From Cunninghamia lanceolata (taxonomy: Eukaryota > Streptophyta > Pinopsida > Cupressales > Cupressaceae), in the NCBI GenBank assembly GCA_027924645.1, contig BSBN01001752.1:14278001-14342000 (forward strand): a stretch of DNA of 64,000 nucleotides, read 5' to 3'. The first letter of the stretch is position 1. Each line of letters starts with the position of its first letter. Below, in pieces: positions 10,811 to 23,523 of the stretch. Both the position numbers and the translations under genes were made by a program. A model generated the notes under the pieces. The model did no database searches, was not told the DNA's origin, and saw nothing but the letters and a program-made list of their open reading frames with translations.

Positions 10811-11723
10811 CTATTTGTCCTCCATGATCTCGTTTCTTTCTACACTCACTAGCATAATGACCAAACTTATGATAGTAATAACATTGAACATTGCTTTTGT
10901 CATACCTCTGATTAGAATTGTTCTTCTTTTCTTGATAGCTTGGCTATGAGCTGCTTGCCTCTTCTTGGCTATTTGAAACTCCTCTTCCAGAGTTGCTTCT
11001 TCCTCTACCTTTTTGACCTCTATTTCTGTTATTTCTTCCTCTTCCCCTACCTCTTGCATTGGTTTGAGCCTTGAGGGCTTGCTCAAGGGAAGGAGTGGAT
11101 CTATTCAACCGCTGTTCATGGCTTTGTAATGAACCCATCAACTCATCCACTGTCATCTTGGATAGGTCTTTTGTCTCTTCAATAGTTATGACAATAGGGT
11201 CAAATCTAGAAGGTAGACTCCTTAGGATTTTCTCAACAATCCTTTGATCATCCATGGTTTCTCCATTTATCCTTAGTTGATTTATCATGGTAGAAACCCT
11301 AGTGTGAAAGTCTGAAATACACTCACTCTCCTTCATCTGAAGGGTCTCAAAATCTCTCCTAAATAGCTGGAGTTTCACTCATCTCACCTTGTCAGTTCCC
11401 TTGTAGTTGTTTTGTAATATTTCACATGCCTATTTTGAGTAGTTTGCTGCTGCAATGCAGGGGAAAATAGCCTCTGTCAAGGTTGCCTCAATTAGACTGA
11501 GGACTTTTGCATCCTTCATTCTTGTTTCCTTCAACTGGTTTCTTTGAGCATTAGATAGGGTTGCATAAGCTGTTGGGTCTGTGGTGTCTGTAAACCCATT
11601 GATGACCAAATCCCATAGGTCATTAGCAACCAGTATTGTCTTCATCTTCTTAGCCTAGATGTCATAGTTCTGCCCATCAAAATTTAGTGGCTTCTGCCAT
11701 CCTTTGCTATCCCCACTTGCCAT
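10811..11723 (-). pseudogene. Copia-A gag (broken)
   Basis: The start ATG is at 11723 (MASGDSKGWQKPLNFDG). The Copia gag (UBN2-type) pattern follows: MKTILVANDLWDLV, then LQMKESECISDFHTR, VEKILRSLPSRFD and MTVDELMGSLQSHEQRL. An arginine/glycine-rich stretch (about 11010-11075) precedes a zinc knuckle reading C-Y-Y-Y-H-K-F-G-H-Y-A-S-E-C near 10850-10895. The second cysteine is replaced by tyrosine; copy B keeps the intact CX2CX4HX4C. Stops at 11655-11657, 11430-11432 and 10944-10946 are identical in copy B, so the gene was already dead before the segment duplicated. Confidence 0.82.
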
Positions 11724-11835
11724 GCTTCTCAAATCTGAGAAAGTTGATAATGCCTAGACAAACTAGGGCTTATATAAAACACCCACAAAATGATTTTAAC
11801 TACCCAGAAAAATAGGGCCTGCCTAGAAAAACAGA

Positions 11836-11847
11836 GCTCTAATACCA
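11836..11847 (-). promoter_or_regulatory. Copia-A primer binding site (tRNA-iMet type)
   Basis: The minus strand reads TGGTATTAGAGC two bases inside the 5' LTR boundary, one change from the usual TGGTATCAGAGC. Copy B has the exact version at 27246-27257. Confidence 0.85.
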
Positions 11848-11849
11848 CT

Positions 11850-12421
11850 TGTTGGCATGCAGGGGAGGATTAATGGCTGTCTAAACAAATGCTACAGCAC
11901 AATAGATAGCAAAAATAAACACACAAAATATAGACCAGAGAATAGATGCAAAACATGAATTTATATTTATGTATGCCCTTTCAAAATACATTTAAAAACT
12001 TCTTACAAACTTCAATCCAGAGCTACTGCTCTATTTTTCACACTCAAACAATATTTAGCCCCAAACCTGGAGCTGCTGTACCAGATCATGCTGCTACACA
12101 AATTCTTCTCAGGTCTGATATATTCTTCTTCTATTCTCTATTGTTCTGCTGCAAACTTTTTGTTCTCTACTGGAACATTCCCTTACACCTCTGCTGCTAT
12201 AGGCTTTCCTTCTCTTACTTCTGCGGTCACCACTTTTCCCTCCTATTTGTCTCATTCATTCATGCCCAAAAAATGGGCGATCAAACTCTCCTTTCAAATT
12301 CAAAATCACTTACCAAATTTAATGCTGGATGTGCAAAGGTGCTAGGGGCAGATTTTGGAGATCCCCAAGTCTGATGCGAGGCAGGGGAATTAAATGGTCT
12401 AACAAAAGATTAATTCCAACA
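11850..12421 (-). repeat. Copia-A 5' LTR (right side)
   Basis: This complete 572-bp LTR starts TGTTGGCATG and ends CCAACA, followed by the target duplication CTTTT. The open frame at 11946-12374 is an LTR reading frame repeated in all four Copia LTRs and is not a gene. Confidence 0.9.
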
Positions 12422-15400
12422 CTTTTTAATATGATAGCAGACAATTGCTTTAATATGAAGTCACCTCACTAACCAATCTGACAGAAGTGGATTATCTCAA
12501 AATTGTTGAAGAGTAGCAAGACTGGCATATTACTATTGTTAGTTGAGCTTCAATATACAATGAGATGATTTTGTAACTGAAAGGAATGACTAGCCAGGGC
12601 TCTTTGATCTATATTTGTATCCTTTTCTCCTTTTGGAAAGGAGGAGATAAAATATGGTTGTCTAGGAGTATCTGTTGCAATGCTTTATGTGTCTAGATTA
12701 ATGCAAAACATTTTGATGCCAGTGTACATATATTTTTAATTTTTTTCATTGTTTAGTTTCATCGATCCATAATTAGTGTGGATATGGAAAAATAGTTCTT
12801 AATTACTTGGTTTCAGTGTTTTCTAGTGCAATAATATGAAAGAAACTATGCATATATCAATTCGAGAGAAAATGACATAAAATGATATAAGAAAAAGAGA
12901 GACAACTACAATTTGACTTGGAGAAATCCAAAATGGGGAAAAACCTCATAAGAGTGAGGTGTTGTTTCTTTGGCCCCTATCTTATGAGCTAGTACAATGA
13001 TTTACTTCCTTCTAGAAGCCTTCAGGGACTTGTCTTGCACAATCCATAATGCCCAAACACCACACAAGCCCTGGAACTGCTCTTACACTTATCTAATTAC
13101 ACTTCAACTCCTTTAAGACTCATGGGCTCAAGCCACATAAACTCAATTAAACTGATATGCTAAGAAAACACTCGAGTTGTCACAATGACTTCTTTTGGAC
13201 CTATTTATGAACAAGAGTAGCATGGAAACATTGACAGGAAGCCCAAAGTTCTTCTATAATCAAAATGCCATGTTTTGGAATGTTTCAACTTCTTAGATTC
13301 TTTCAAGTTTGTCTTTTTGTCTCTTCTATGACAAGAATCCAGCTGCCACAATGGGTCATTAAGAGTGTTTAATGAGAGGAATAAGTCTTCATGATATCAG
13401 TAAGTGACGAAATTGGCTAATTTCACTAACTTAACTAATCCAATTTGGAATCACGCCTTCCTAATTAGAAGGCTTTTGGTTCACCAAAAGTTTAGAGATT
13501 ATATGACAAAGACAAGCTTTCCACCTCCTTTCTTGGATGTCACTTGGCTTTTAGCTTTCTTACCTTTGCCTCCTCAAGCCAACCACTCATGTTCCCTGAA
13601 ATTGACGCTACAACTCTTCTATTTGCTTTTGATTCTGGTTAGTAATGAACTAGAAATTTTTTAGCCCCAACACTTTTCTCAACTTGTAAAAGAAGTGAAA
13701 AAATCTTACCACTAGCATAATTCCACTTGTCTTTCTCTTAAGTATTTACCAATGAGATTCATTGACTTGCCTTCATAAGCATTGATGATGCAACTCTTAC
13801 CATTTTCTGTTGACCAGTATATATGTTCCCCCTTTTATAATGGATATTGGATGACATTTTGCACACTATTTATTGGGAAACTATTCTTCTTGTGTCTGTC
13901 ATTTGCACAGTTAAAGAACCCCTGCCACCTTTCTAAGGATAATCTGCTAGCCAAGTTTTTATAGTTTGGTGGCAATATGAATGTAATCCACAACATCGGC
14001 ATATTAGTTGCAAATGGACCACCTCATTTGAGGCATGCAATGGGTCTCTTGGAACATATATAGAGTGATAACAATAATTTAATATTGAGGTAATACTCAA
14101 CACAATGTAAGATCATAAATAACACAAACAAAAACAAAAAAAACACTGGTCAATGTTTTCTATTATACGCAGAATGCCAAAGATTGCATTAGAGATAGGG
14201 TCTCATACATCACACAAACTACATACCTCATACAACTTATATATTAAGGTATTCAACTTACGAACCAGTCATCCCTAGAACATCTCTGATTGATGTCTAA
14301 AACATCCTCCATAAAACAACTGAACTATTGAATTATCCATGCTCCAATGCCAGTGCTAATCCTTTCGGCCTATTTCTCTCACCCTTCCTTTTTTGTAACT
14401 TCACCTTATAAGCATGGGCATCCAATGCATCATCATTATAGCATCAAACACATCATCATAGCATCGAACACATTTACCCCCATACAACATATGGATTTAT
14501 TAAACTTCATAGACATATCATAAATCCAATCATATGCCATCATATTTATAATATAGCATGACATATAGATGTCTCAAAAGAGGGCCAAAATATTGCTAGC
14601 ATATTAAAAAAATTGATAATTTTAATTTCAATTTTGATTTCCACAAGAAAGGCTATATTTATAATATAGCATTGTGACACAATAAGCAAATCTAATGGAT
14701 TTAAACACACGAGAACCTTGTAAATCATAAATTCAAAATATCTTGTTCTAAAATTGTGTAAGGAAGGCAAGCTCTGGTAACCTTTTTTGAAGCTTTCAAA
14801 TTTTGATTATATGTATGCATCAAAAAAATATTGATGTTATACATAACTTATAGTCTATTTCTTTTATTTCACATGCCTTTAAATTTACTTTTATAATTTG
14901 TGCTTATTGTATTTTTGTGTTTAATTATTAAACATGCTTATTCTTTTATTGATAGAAATGACACATAAGGGTGGCTATGGGTTTTGCACTTTTGCCTCCT
15001 TTATGCATTCATTCATGAAATACTTTTTAATATATTATAGATAGTTTCTTTAAAGCTAACTTTCAAATCCACTAAGGTGGTTACCATCTCATTGGGGTGC
15101 CCCCACATGTTTAGTTGAGATTGGGCTAATGGACTTTGCAGCTTTTAGTATACATAATGACATTTGTAGTTAAGATTTCTCTAGAAAGTAAAGTTCTAAC
15201 TCACTTTAGTATATAGAAACAATGTTTTGCTCATAACATACAAAAAGAGTTAGATTAAAAATAAATATTTAGATTAGAAATAAAATTTCCTAGTTTAATG
15301 TTTAAGAACATCCCTTATATTGTTAAGAAGATCACGACAATTCTTCACAAGCTTGCCAATCCATTGTTAAATTGTTATTGATGAAAAATATAACTCATCA

Positions 15401-15499
15401 ATCATGTCATAGTTTGTTGGGATATCTTTGATTTGTAACAATGATAGTAGTTTCAGTTGCATATATTTTTATGATAGTTTTAAGTGCTCTATTTGTTGA

Positions 15500-15574
<75 letters not shown>

Positions 15575-15664
15575 GATTGCAAAACTGCTTCCAAATTACT
15601 CAATTTGACAACTACGGGCCATTTATTCAATTTTAACACAAGAAAGCAAAATCATCTCCCACAA
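12422..15664. repeat. Right flank of duplicated segment, copy A
   Basis: About 3.2 kb here matches 27785-31010 at roughly 96% by eye. No host gene is visible. The part around 12760-13000 resembles a decayed LTR and leader on the minus strand (a 'ttttccccattttgg' type stretch), so this is probably old retroelement debris. A small frame at 13404-13664 and its counterpart at 28767-29027 agree only because the DNA was duplicated; they lack family features. Confidence 0.8.
15503..15570. repeat. (AT)n microsatellite
   Basis: This is an uninterrupted AT dinucleotide run. The corresponding run in the duplicated copy (30831-30916) is longer, showing length change since the duplication. Confidence 0.95.
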
Positions 15665-15769
15665 TCAATACTGGCTCAACAATGAAAGCTTATGAATCGA
15701 CAAAGGTCCACAAACTGCTTTCCTTGTAAAGATATCGACTGTATCTTTATCCGGGTAGCCTAGCAACAC
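15665..15769 (-). pseudogene. Terminal fragment of F-box/kelch-like gene, copy A
   Basis: The minus strand encodes the last 35 or so residues (DTVDIFTRKAVCGPLSIHKL and onward) found complete at 31011-31117. Upstream of 15769 the frame changes without a stop into Gypsy Pol sequence (FIQEDMLFKGNQLC), making a 71-codon chimeric ORF. This is a rearrangement junction, not a functional gene. Confidence 0.75.
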
Positions 15770-17777
15770 ACTCCTAGGTGTACACAATTGATTTCCCTTG
15801 AACAACATATCCTCCTGAATGAAATAATCTAACCACTTACTTCTATCAGTTACAATAGGTTCCTTATGTATGCTTTCCATAGTTCTTTAAAATCAAGATC
15901 TACTTCATACATACGCTTCGGTTCTTCAAAACCTAATACTTCAACTCTCATCTCTGTTAGCAAATTCCTTCTACTCAAGGCATCTGCAACTTTGTTTGAC
16001 ATCTCACTCCTATGTTTCAAAACAAGTGTGTAACTCTGCATGAACTCTATCCATCTCATATGTCTCTGATTCAACTTTGCTTGACTGTTTAGATATTGTA
16101 AAGCTTGATGATCCATATACAACACAAATTCCTTAGGCATTGAACTCCTGATCATAAACTGAATATCTTCTCCTTGCATCATTCAACTTCTCATTGAAAT
16201 ATGCTACTAGTCTACCTTCTTGAGTTAACACTGCTCCTATAACATTTCCACTTGCATCACAATCCACTTGAAATACTTTGTTGAAATTTGGTAATGCTAA
16301 CACTGGTTTCTCTGTCCCTTTCTGCTTCAACAATTCAAAACTTTTATTTGCTCCTAATGTCCACTTAAAGTCCTTTCTGTCTCCTCTCATTGTCTCTGTC
16401 ATAGGTGTGCAAACTAAACCAAAATTTCTAATGAACTTCTGGTAGAAACTAGCTAATACATGAAATGTTCTGACTTCTCCAATCCTCTCAGGTGTTGGCC
16501 ACTCTAAAATTGCTTTAACTTTCTTAGGGTCCATCTTCAATCCTTCCGTAGAAATCACAAATCCCAAATATACCAGTCTTTCTTCATGAAACTACATTTC
16601 TTAATGTTTATCAACAATTTCTCTTCTCTCAATCTTTGCAATACTTTTCTAAGGTGCCACAAATATTCTTCTTTTGTCTTACTGAAAATCAGAATATCAT
16701 CCAAGTATACAATAACAAACTTACACAAGAATTTCTTCAAGACCTCATTTATCAACCTCATGAAAGTACTCAGTGCATTAGTCAATCCAAAATGCATTAC
16801 TAACCATTCATACAATCCTTCATTTGTCTTAAATGCAGCCTTCCATTCATCTCCTTCTCTGATTCTAATATCTTTGTGATATACTTTGGTCCACTCAAAC
16901 AATCCATAATGCCATCCATCCTTGGAAATGGAAATCTATACTTAACTATGATCTTATTGATTGTTCTAGATTCTGTACACATTCTTCATTCTCCATCTTT
17001 CTTCAATTCTAACACTGTAGGTACTACACAAGGGCTTAAACTTTCTCTGATCAATCCTTTCATCAACAATTCATGTAGCTATCTATTCAGCTCCACATTC
17101 TCTATTGGTGTCATCTGGTGTGCTTCTTTGTTAGGCAAACTACCTCTAGGTATAAGGTCCATATGATGATTGATACTCCAGATTGGTGGCAGTCCCTCAG
17201 GTACATTATCTGATATGATGTCTTCATACTTTGTCAACAATTTAGTTATCTCCTCTGGCTCTAATTCTTTAATCTCTGTACTTAGTGTTCCATGCTTCTT
17301 AGGGATCAAAGAAAAGAACATATTCTCATGTCTCAAAACATCCAAAAATTTTCTTCCATCTACCAAACAGATTCTAGCATTCCTGCCTACTTCACTCTTA
17401 GGCTCATCTTCCAAAGGTATCAAGGTGATTGTCTTTCCATTAGATACTATAGTTTAAGTATTCTTTCTCCCGTCATGTATAGCTTTTCTATCATACTTCC
17501 ATGTTCTACCCAACAATATATGACATACATCAATCGACATAATATCACACAATACTTTATCATGATAAGATCTTATATGAAAATTTACCAAACATTGTTC
17601 ACTCACCAATACCTTGTGTTCATCTTGAATCCATGCTATCTTGTAGGGCTTAGGGTGTTTTAATATCTCTAGGTTCATCTTAGTCACCATCTCCTCTGAA
17701 GCTAGATTATTAGTACTACCACTATCAATGACAACCTTACAACATTTACCTCCTGATTTGCATCTAGTTTGGAACAA
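15770..17777 (-). pseudogene. Gypsy pol: protease, reverse transcriptase, RNase H (broken)
   Basis: Protease spans about 17777-17454 with the active site VIDSGSTNNLAS. A linker with the typical MIPLEDEP start follows (17423-17079). Reverse transcriptase covers about 17100-16200 and keeps the catalytic [11 protein letters not shown] near 16700 and [18 protein letters not shown]. The connection domain has [15 protein letters not shown], and RNase H has the DASGNVIGAVL region, LYMDHQALQYL and KVADALSRR (15900-16300). Disruptions include TAG at the LNR-stop-LHELL position and TGA where the tryptophan of GEWRMC is expected (near 16985), plus a frameshift near 16560. Integrase is missing because the element is cut at 15770. 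Confidence 0.82.
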
Positions 17778-17786
17778 ACTTTTCCT

Positions 17787-19009
17787 CTATGGTGGTTCCT
17801 CAGTTGTCTCTACTTGAAATAGTGCTCTACTCATAACTAATGATTCTCCTTTCTCTAGTTTTCCAACTGAATTAGGTGATCCAATAGGTTCTTCTACATA
17901 AGTTGTTCTTGCACTGTTCTTTGTCTTCATTCTTGTGCTTCCTTGATGACATTTAAATGCTCTGTGTCCTTCACCTCCCAACTTAAAACAAGTTCCTCTG
18001 AATGTTCTCCTATCAAATCCTCTTTCATCTCTTCTATACCCTTCACTATGGTAAGAATTATGATTCCCTTTGCGATACAAAGTTCTGTCATCTATCCGGT
18101 ATGAATTGCTATCTCTATCTTCCTTCTTGTATGGACTAACTTGTTTGTTCTACTCCGCATAAGATATGTCTCCTTCGGAATAAGTTCTACCTCTTTGAAA
18201 TTTGTCTCCTCTACCTGTCTATCTTTTCTCATGCTTCTTATTTAACTTGTCTTCAACTTTCAAGGCAAACTGATATGCTTCTTCTATTGTGGTCATCCTT
18301 ACCAGACTCAATTCTTCTTGAATGTTCAATCTTAGTCCATTGATGTATCTTGACACTTTCTCCTTGCTTCTTCACTATGTCTAGTCCTTATGATCATCTT
18401 ATGAAATTCTTTAGTATAGTCCTTCACATATTTCTCCTTTTGTTTCAGGTTTTGCAATCTCTTCAACAATTCCATCTCATAGTCAGCAGGTATAAACTGA
18501 TTCATCAACTTTGTCACCATCCTATCCCATTTTGTGATGTTTTCTTTTCCTCTTCTCTTTCTATCCAACTAAACTTCTTTCCACCAAATAGAAGCATGAC
18601 CTTTCAACTTAGTCTGCGTAAATCTTACAATCTCTGGATCTTCAATTTCTTCATATTCAAAGTACTCCTCCAAGTCATTTATCCAATCAATCAATTCCTC
18701 TAGATTCAAATTTCTAGTGTAATTCGGTGCTTCCACTCTAGGTCTATTTTCAGTCTTTGAAATAGCTTTCAACATCTTCACTTGATCTGATTCTTCTTCT
18801 TCTTCTTCTTCTTCTTCTAGGGTTTCTTCATTTTGATCAGCAGATTGAAATTTATCATCAACACTTTCAACATCATGTCTAAGGGTTAGTCCTCTTCTTC
18901 TGTCTTCTTCTATAGCATCTAATCTAACTTTCATTATTTTAATCATCTCCATCATTTCATCCATTCTTCTAGCCATAGTGCCTACAACAAGTATCCTCCT
19001 CAGCAGCAT
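17787..19009 (-). pseudogene. Gypsy gag (broken)
   Basis: The frame opens with a methionine-rich coiled stretch (MARRMDEMMEMIKIMKVRL), then a run of glutamates encoded by a TTC repeat at 18787-18818. The retrotransposon gag core follows: NLEELIDWINDLEEYFEYEE, IVRFTQTKLKGHASIWW, then FIPADYEMELLKRLQNLKQ. The zinc knuckle near 17955-18000 reads C-F-K-L-G-G-E-G-H-R-A-F-K-C: the second cysteine has become leucine. Several stops interrupt the frame, one directly after the WWKEV block. Related but shorter gag-tail sequence occurs on the plus strand at 33880-34060. Confidence 0.78.
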
Positions 19010-19181
19010 CTCTTCCTAGGATCTGGTGCAATTGCTTCAATTCAACGATCTAATTACAAGGTAGCAACTGCCTCACACTCGGTGATCTATTGATGAACAC
19101 AAGTAGACTACCTCAGGTCGGTGATCGGTTCACCACAAGATCTTCCAGAATTCCTTCACTTTCAAAGGATTCAAAACTTCA

Positions 19182-19192
19182 CTCTGATACCA
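19182..19192 (-). promoter_or_regulatory. Gypsy primer binding site
   Basis: The minus strand reads TGGTATCAGAG, the tRNA-iMet-type primer site, five bases inside the LTR boundary at 19198. Together with gag at 19009 this fixes the element's 5' end. Confidence 0.85.
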
Positions 19193-19197
19193 CTTGG

Positions 19198-20030
19198 TGT
19201 AGTCACAGTCAGAGGGTTCACAGAGTGAACTGTCCAAACCATGCAACTAGAGTAAACGCAATGGAAACAACACAAATATAAAATACAATGGAAGATTCAA
19301 ATGCTCAATATATAATATATTTAGAATGCTTATATGTCAGAAACATGCAAGCTACAATCAAAGGGCTCATAGGCCTGATTTTACCTATCCAAAAAGAATC
19401 TAATATCTATTTTATGAATTATGCTAACTATTAAGAACTGACTTTCTACTACTCTAGGAGATCTATATATTATCTGCAAGCTCTGGAAATCCTCCATGTT
19501 GGCCAAGAAAGGTTACAAACTCCAATGAAGGAATGTAACGTGTAGAAACAAATAGGTCGAACCTAAACATCTCTAGTAATGCTCTGCAAATGCATGAATC
19601 AAGGTGCAGACCTCAAGGAAGGTCTATCTAATCCATATGTGCCTTGTGATATGTTTCATTTAGCTCTGCAAGTCACGAAAGTGCTCCATAAACTTTCTCC
19701 TTCAATTGACTATCTGAATGCTCTGCTCTGGGAGAACTGATGATCTTCTAACAACGATAACTTTTAGCAGACAAGTCCAAATGACTTGAAATTTGGATAT
19801 GATGTGAATGATGATGTGTAGATACTAAGGCCTGCTCTGTGAGCTCTGATATGAAGATGCGGCAAAATACGATAGAAAATGCTAAAACTGCAACTGACTG
19901 AATTGAATTGAAAATGAAAGAAAAGAAAGAATGTAAATATTATTGGTTGATGCAAGATTGATCTACAACCTAGGATGCTCCTGTATCAAGAAGTCTTGGG
20001 GTCATATCCCTAAGGTACATCAATTTTTAT
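19198..20030 (-). repeat. Gypsy 5' LTR (outer limit uncertain)
   Basis: The inner end is TGTAGTCACAG on the plus strand, that is ...ACTACA on the coding strand, next to the primer site. The outer end is uncertain; a plausible TG start on the minus strand lies near 20018-20030. Nothing coding is visible. Confidence 0.5.
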
Positions 20031-20746
20031 ATAGTTTTCATAAGATAAGTTCCGCCATAAATATTTGAAACTTTGACGATGGGTGCCAAACTATGAAAAC
20101 ACTAACTGCCCTATCACTAAATGCTTTAATAGACTCCCAGGCCCTCCCCAGTGAACAAAAGATATTTGAACCCACGGGCTTAATTGAAAATGAACAAAAC
20201 AAAACAATCAATAGAGTGAAGCCTCTTCCAATCAAGTTTACCTTTCAGCCCACCATTTACTAAGTTGTGTCTCACAATCCTTGTCCATGGTTCATAATGC
20301 TTAAACAATCTTTGAATCCTAATATAGTCCCCTGAAATTTGATGTCCTTAAATCCAAAACCACAAAGTTAAGTAGTCTTACAATAAATACTCCAAGTAAC
20401 AACTTGCATTTTCTAATTACCTCTCCATCAGAGAAAATAAAGTTTGTGTGTAAAGTAATAAATATTCAGAGAAACTTAGTGGATAATAAACATGCATTTG
20501 CAAGATATTCAAACATTTGTTGGCAATAAGAAAGGTTTATCAGTAATGTGAAACCTATTTTGAATTGTATAAAGCATATATGCGAGTGTCAGGTTTCACA
20601 ACTAGGATCAAAAATCTTGTGTGTCTTCTTAGCTTGCAAGTGGCAGTAAATCATATGTGCTAATGGAATTTTACTAAATGTTGGCAAAGGTTTGCAATCC
20701 TCTTCATTATTCTATCTTTCTCTATTTAGTTAAGTGCCTAAAATGA

Positions 20747-20814
20747 TAGCTTTCATTTTAAGTGTTTCTTCAGATAGTGTTAGCTTTCATTTTAAGTGTT
20801 TCTTCAGATAGTGT
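20747..20814. repeat. Perfect 34-bp tandem duplication
   Basis: The unit starting TAGCTTTCATTTTAAGTG and ending GATAGTGT occurs twice back to back with no difference seen, suggesting a recent slippage or repair event. Confidence 0.9.
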
Positions 20815-21414
20815 TGGTTAAGATTTGCTGAATGCTTTCTGTTCTGTTTCTTGGAACAAAAGGTTGGTGGAAGGGAAAATTGAATCTTAAAACCCCTATA
20901 CATTTTCATTTTCATTTCAATTATGCCTTCCTTTTGCAATATTGTGTTTTGTTCTCAAGATGATAGATTGTTCTTTTCATAAGAATTCTTTTTTTAGTAA
21001 TATTTACCTTGCTAATACTGTCAATTAGGTTGATACTTTGGTAGGGGCACTGCCTTTATCAAAGGGAGGAGAGGAAGCACAATTTGTAATGATTGAAAAA
21101 CTTTAGGTTAGCATTGCCAATCAATTCTTTTATTTGAAATCTATAAATAACTTGTGGTGTAGTGTGTGCTCTAGATTAAACTAGGGCTGGACCATTGGAG
21201 AATAAATTTAACTTTTTTTGGCTACTATCTTTTGGTGCTGTCTTTGTTACATGGGCACAAATTTCAAACTTAAATTCAATTCATATCTAATAATGAACAT
21301 TATCGTTACTTCCACTGAAACTTAACAATCAACTATTTGAATTTGTTCTCAATTGAAGTTATAGAAATTTAACAATCAACTGTTTGATTTTGTTCAAATA
21401 TTAATTTGCATTAG

Positions 21415-22545
<1,131 letters not shown>

Positions 22546-22695
22546 GTGTATGTGTATCATAGATATATTGTAATATTATCTATTTGCCTTTCCAGGAAGA
22601 AAATGAAAAAGTAGGCAAAAAATGAAGAAGTGGGCAAGGAGCTCCAAAAGGAAAAAGAGGATGCAGGTGATAATCTTATTTTCATATTGAATGTT

Positions 22696-22832
22696 TCTTG
22701 CTTTTCTTTTCTTTGTCTTTATATAATTCTCAACACAGACCGAGTAGATTGAAGTTTCAATTCTATACCCTAAAATGAAAATTGTTGTAATTACCTTCCA
22801 AAGTTGGAATTCAAGCAAATACAGGAACTTTT
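22696..22832. repeat. Left flank of duplicated segment, copy B
   Basis: This matches 1-137 and ends in the same CTTTT target site at 22828-22832, immediately before the Copia-B LTR. Confidence 0.85.
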
Positions 22833-23405
22833 TGTTGGTAGGCAGGGGAGGATTAATGGCTATCTAAACAAATGCTACAACATAATAGACAATAAAAACA
22901 AACACACAAAAGACAGACCAGAGAATAGATGCAAAACATGAATTTATATTTATGTATGCCATTTCAAAATACATTCAAAAACTTCTTACAAACTTCAATC
23001 CAAAGTTGCTACTCTATTTTTCAGACTCAAACAATATTCAGCCCCAAACCTGGAGTTGCTGTGCCAGATCGTGCTGTTGCACAAATTCTTCTCCTGTCTG
23101 ATATATTCTTCTTCTATTCTCTGTTGTTCTGTTGCAAACTTCATGTTCTCTGCTAGAACATTCCCTTACACCTCTGCTGTTGCAGGCTTTCCTTCTCTTA
23201 CTTCTGTGGTCAACACTTTTCCCTCCTATTTGTCTCATTCATTCATGCCCAGAAAATGGGCGCTCAAACTCTCCTTTCAAATTCAAAATCACCTACCAAA
23301 TTTAGTGCTGGTAGGTGCAACGATGTTGGGGGCAGATTTTGGAGATCCCCAAGTTTGACATGAGGCAGGGGAATTAAATGGTTCAACGGAAGATTAATTC
23401 CAACA
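22833..23405 (-). repeat. Copia-B 3' LTR
   Basis: Complete 573-bp LTR from TGTTGGTAGG to CCAACA. It shows the uninterrupted sequence around 23393 that corresponds to the insertion point of the nested element in copy A. Confidence 0.9.
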
Positions 23406-23523
23406 CCCCCCCTTAATTTGAAGTTAGATGTCATTTTACAATTTTCTTTCCAAAATTGATCTCCAGAGTTATACCTTTGCATTTGCCTTTTCGCAGCAGA
23501 TCTCCGGAGCTGTTTCTATCATT

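Larger units (their letters stand above)
138..12421 (-). mobile_element. Copia LTR retrotransposon, copy A (interrupted, defective)
   Basis: The element is bounded by LTRs of about 572 bp (138-693 plus 7745-7761 on the left, 11850-12421 on the right) with TG...CA ends, and is flanked on both sides by the 5-bp target duplication CTTTT (133-137 and 12422-12426). Coding is on the minus strand: tRNA-iMet-type primer binding site at 11836-11847, then gag, protease, integrase, a remnant of reverse transcriptase and RNase H. The tract AAGGGGGAG (minus strand, next to 7762) is a good polypurine tract. A second LTR element (694-7739) is nested in the left LTR. The element is dead: many in-frame stops, N-terminal reverse transcriptase missing, altered zinc knuckle and protease active site. 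Confidence 0.9.
15770..20030 (-). mobile_element. Truncated Gypsy LTR retrotransposon
   Basis: On the minus strand, from the right, come an LTR (inner end at 19198), a primer binding site, gag, protease, reverse transcriptase and RNase H. The element stops abruptly at 15770, just where the integrase zinc domain should begin, against the F-box fragment. Integrase and the other LTR are absent. The outer limit of the LTR near 20030 is a guess, since there is no second LTR to compare. The pol order PR-RT-RNH is that of Ty3/Gypsy. Confidence 0.8.

Noticed and set aside
13404..13664. 86-codon frame conserved with 28767-29027
   Set aside because: Conservation comes from the segmental duplication; several radical substitutions and no domain, promoter or start context argue against a gene.
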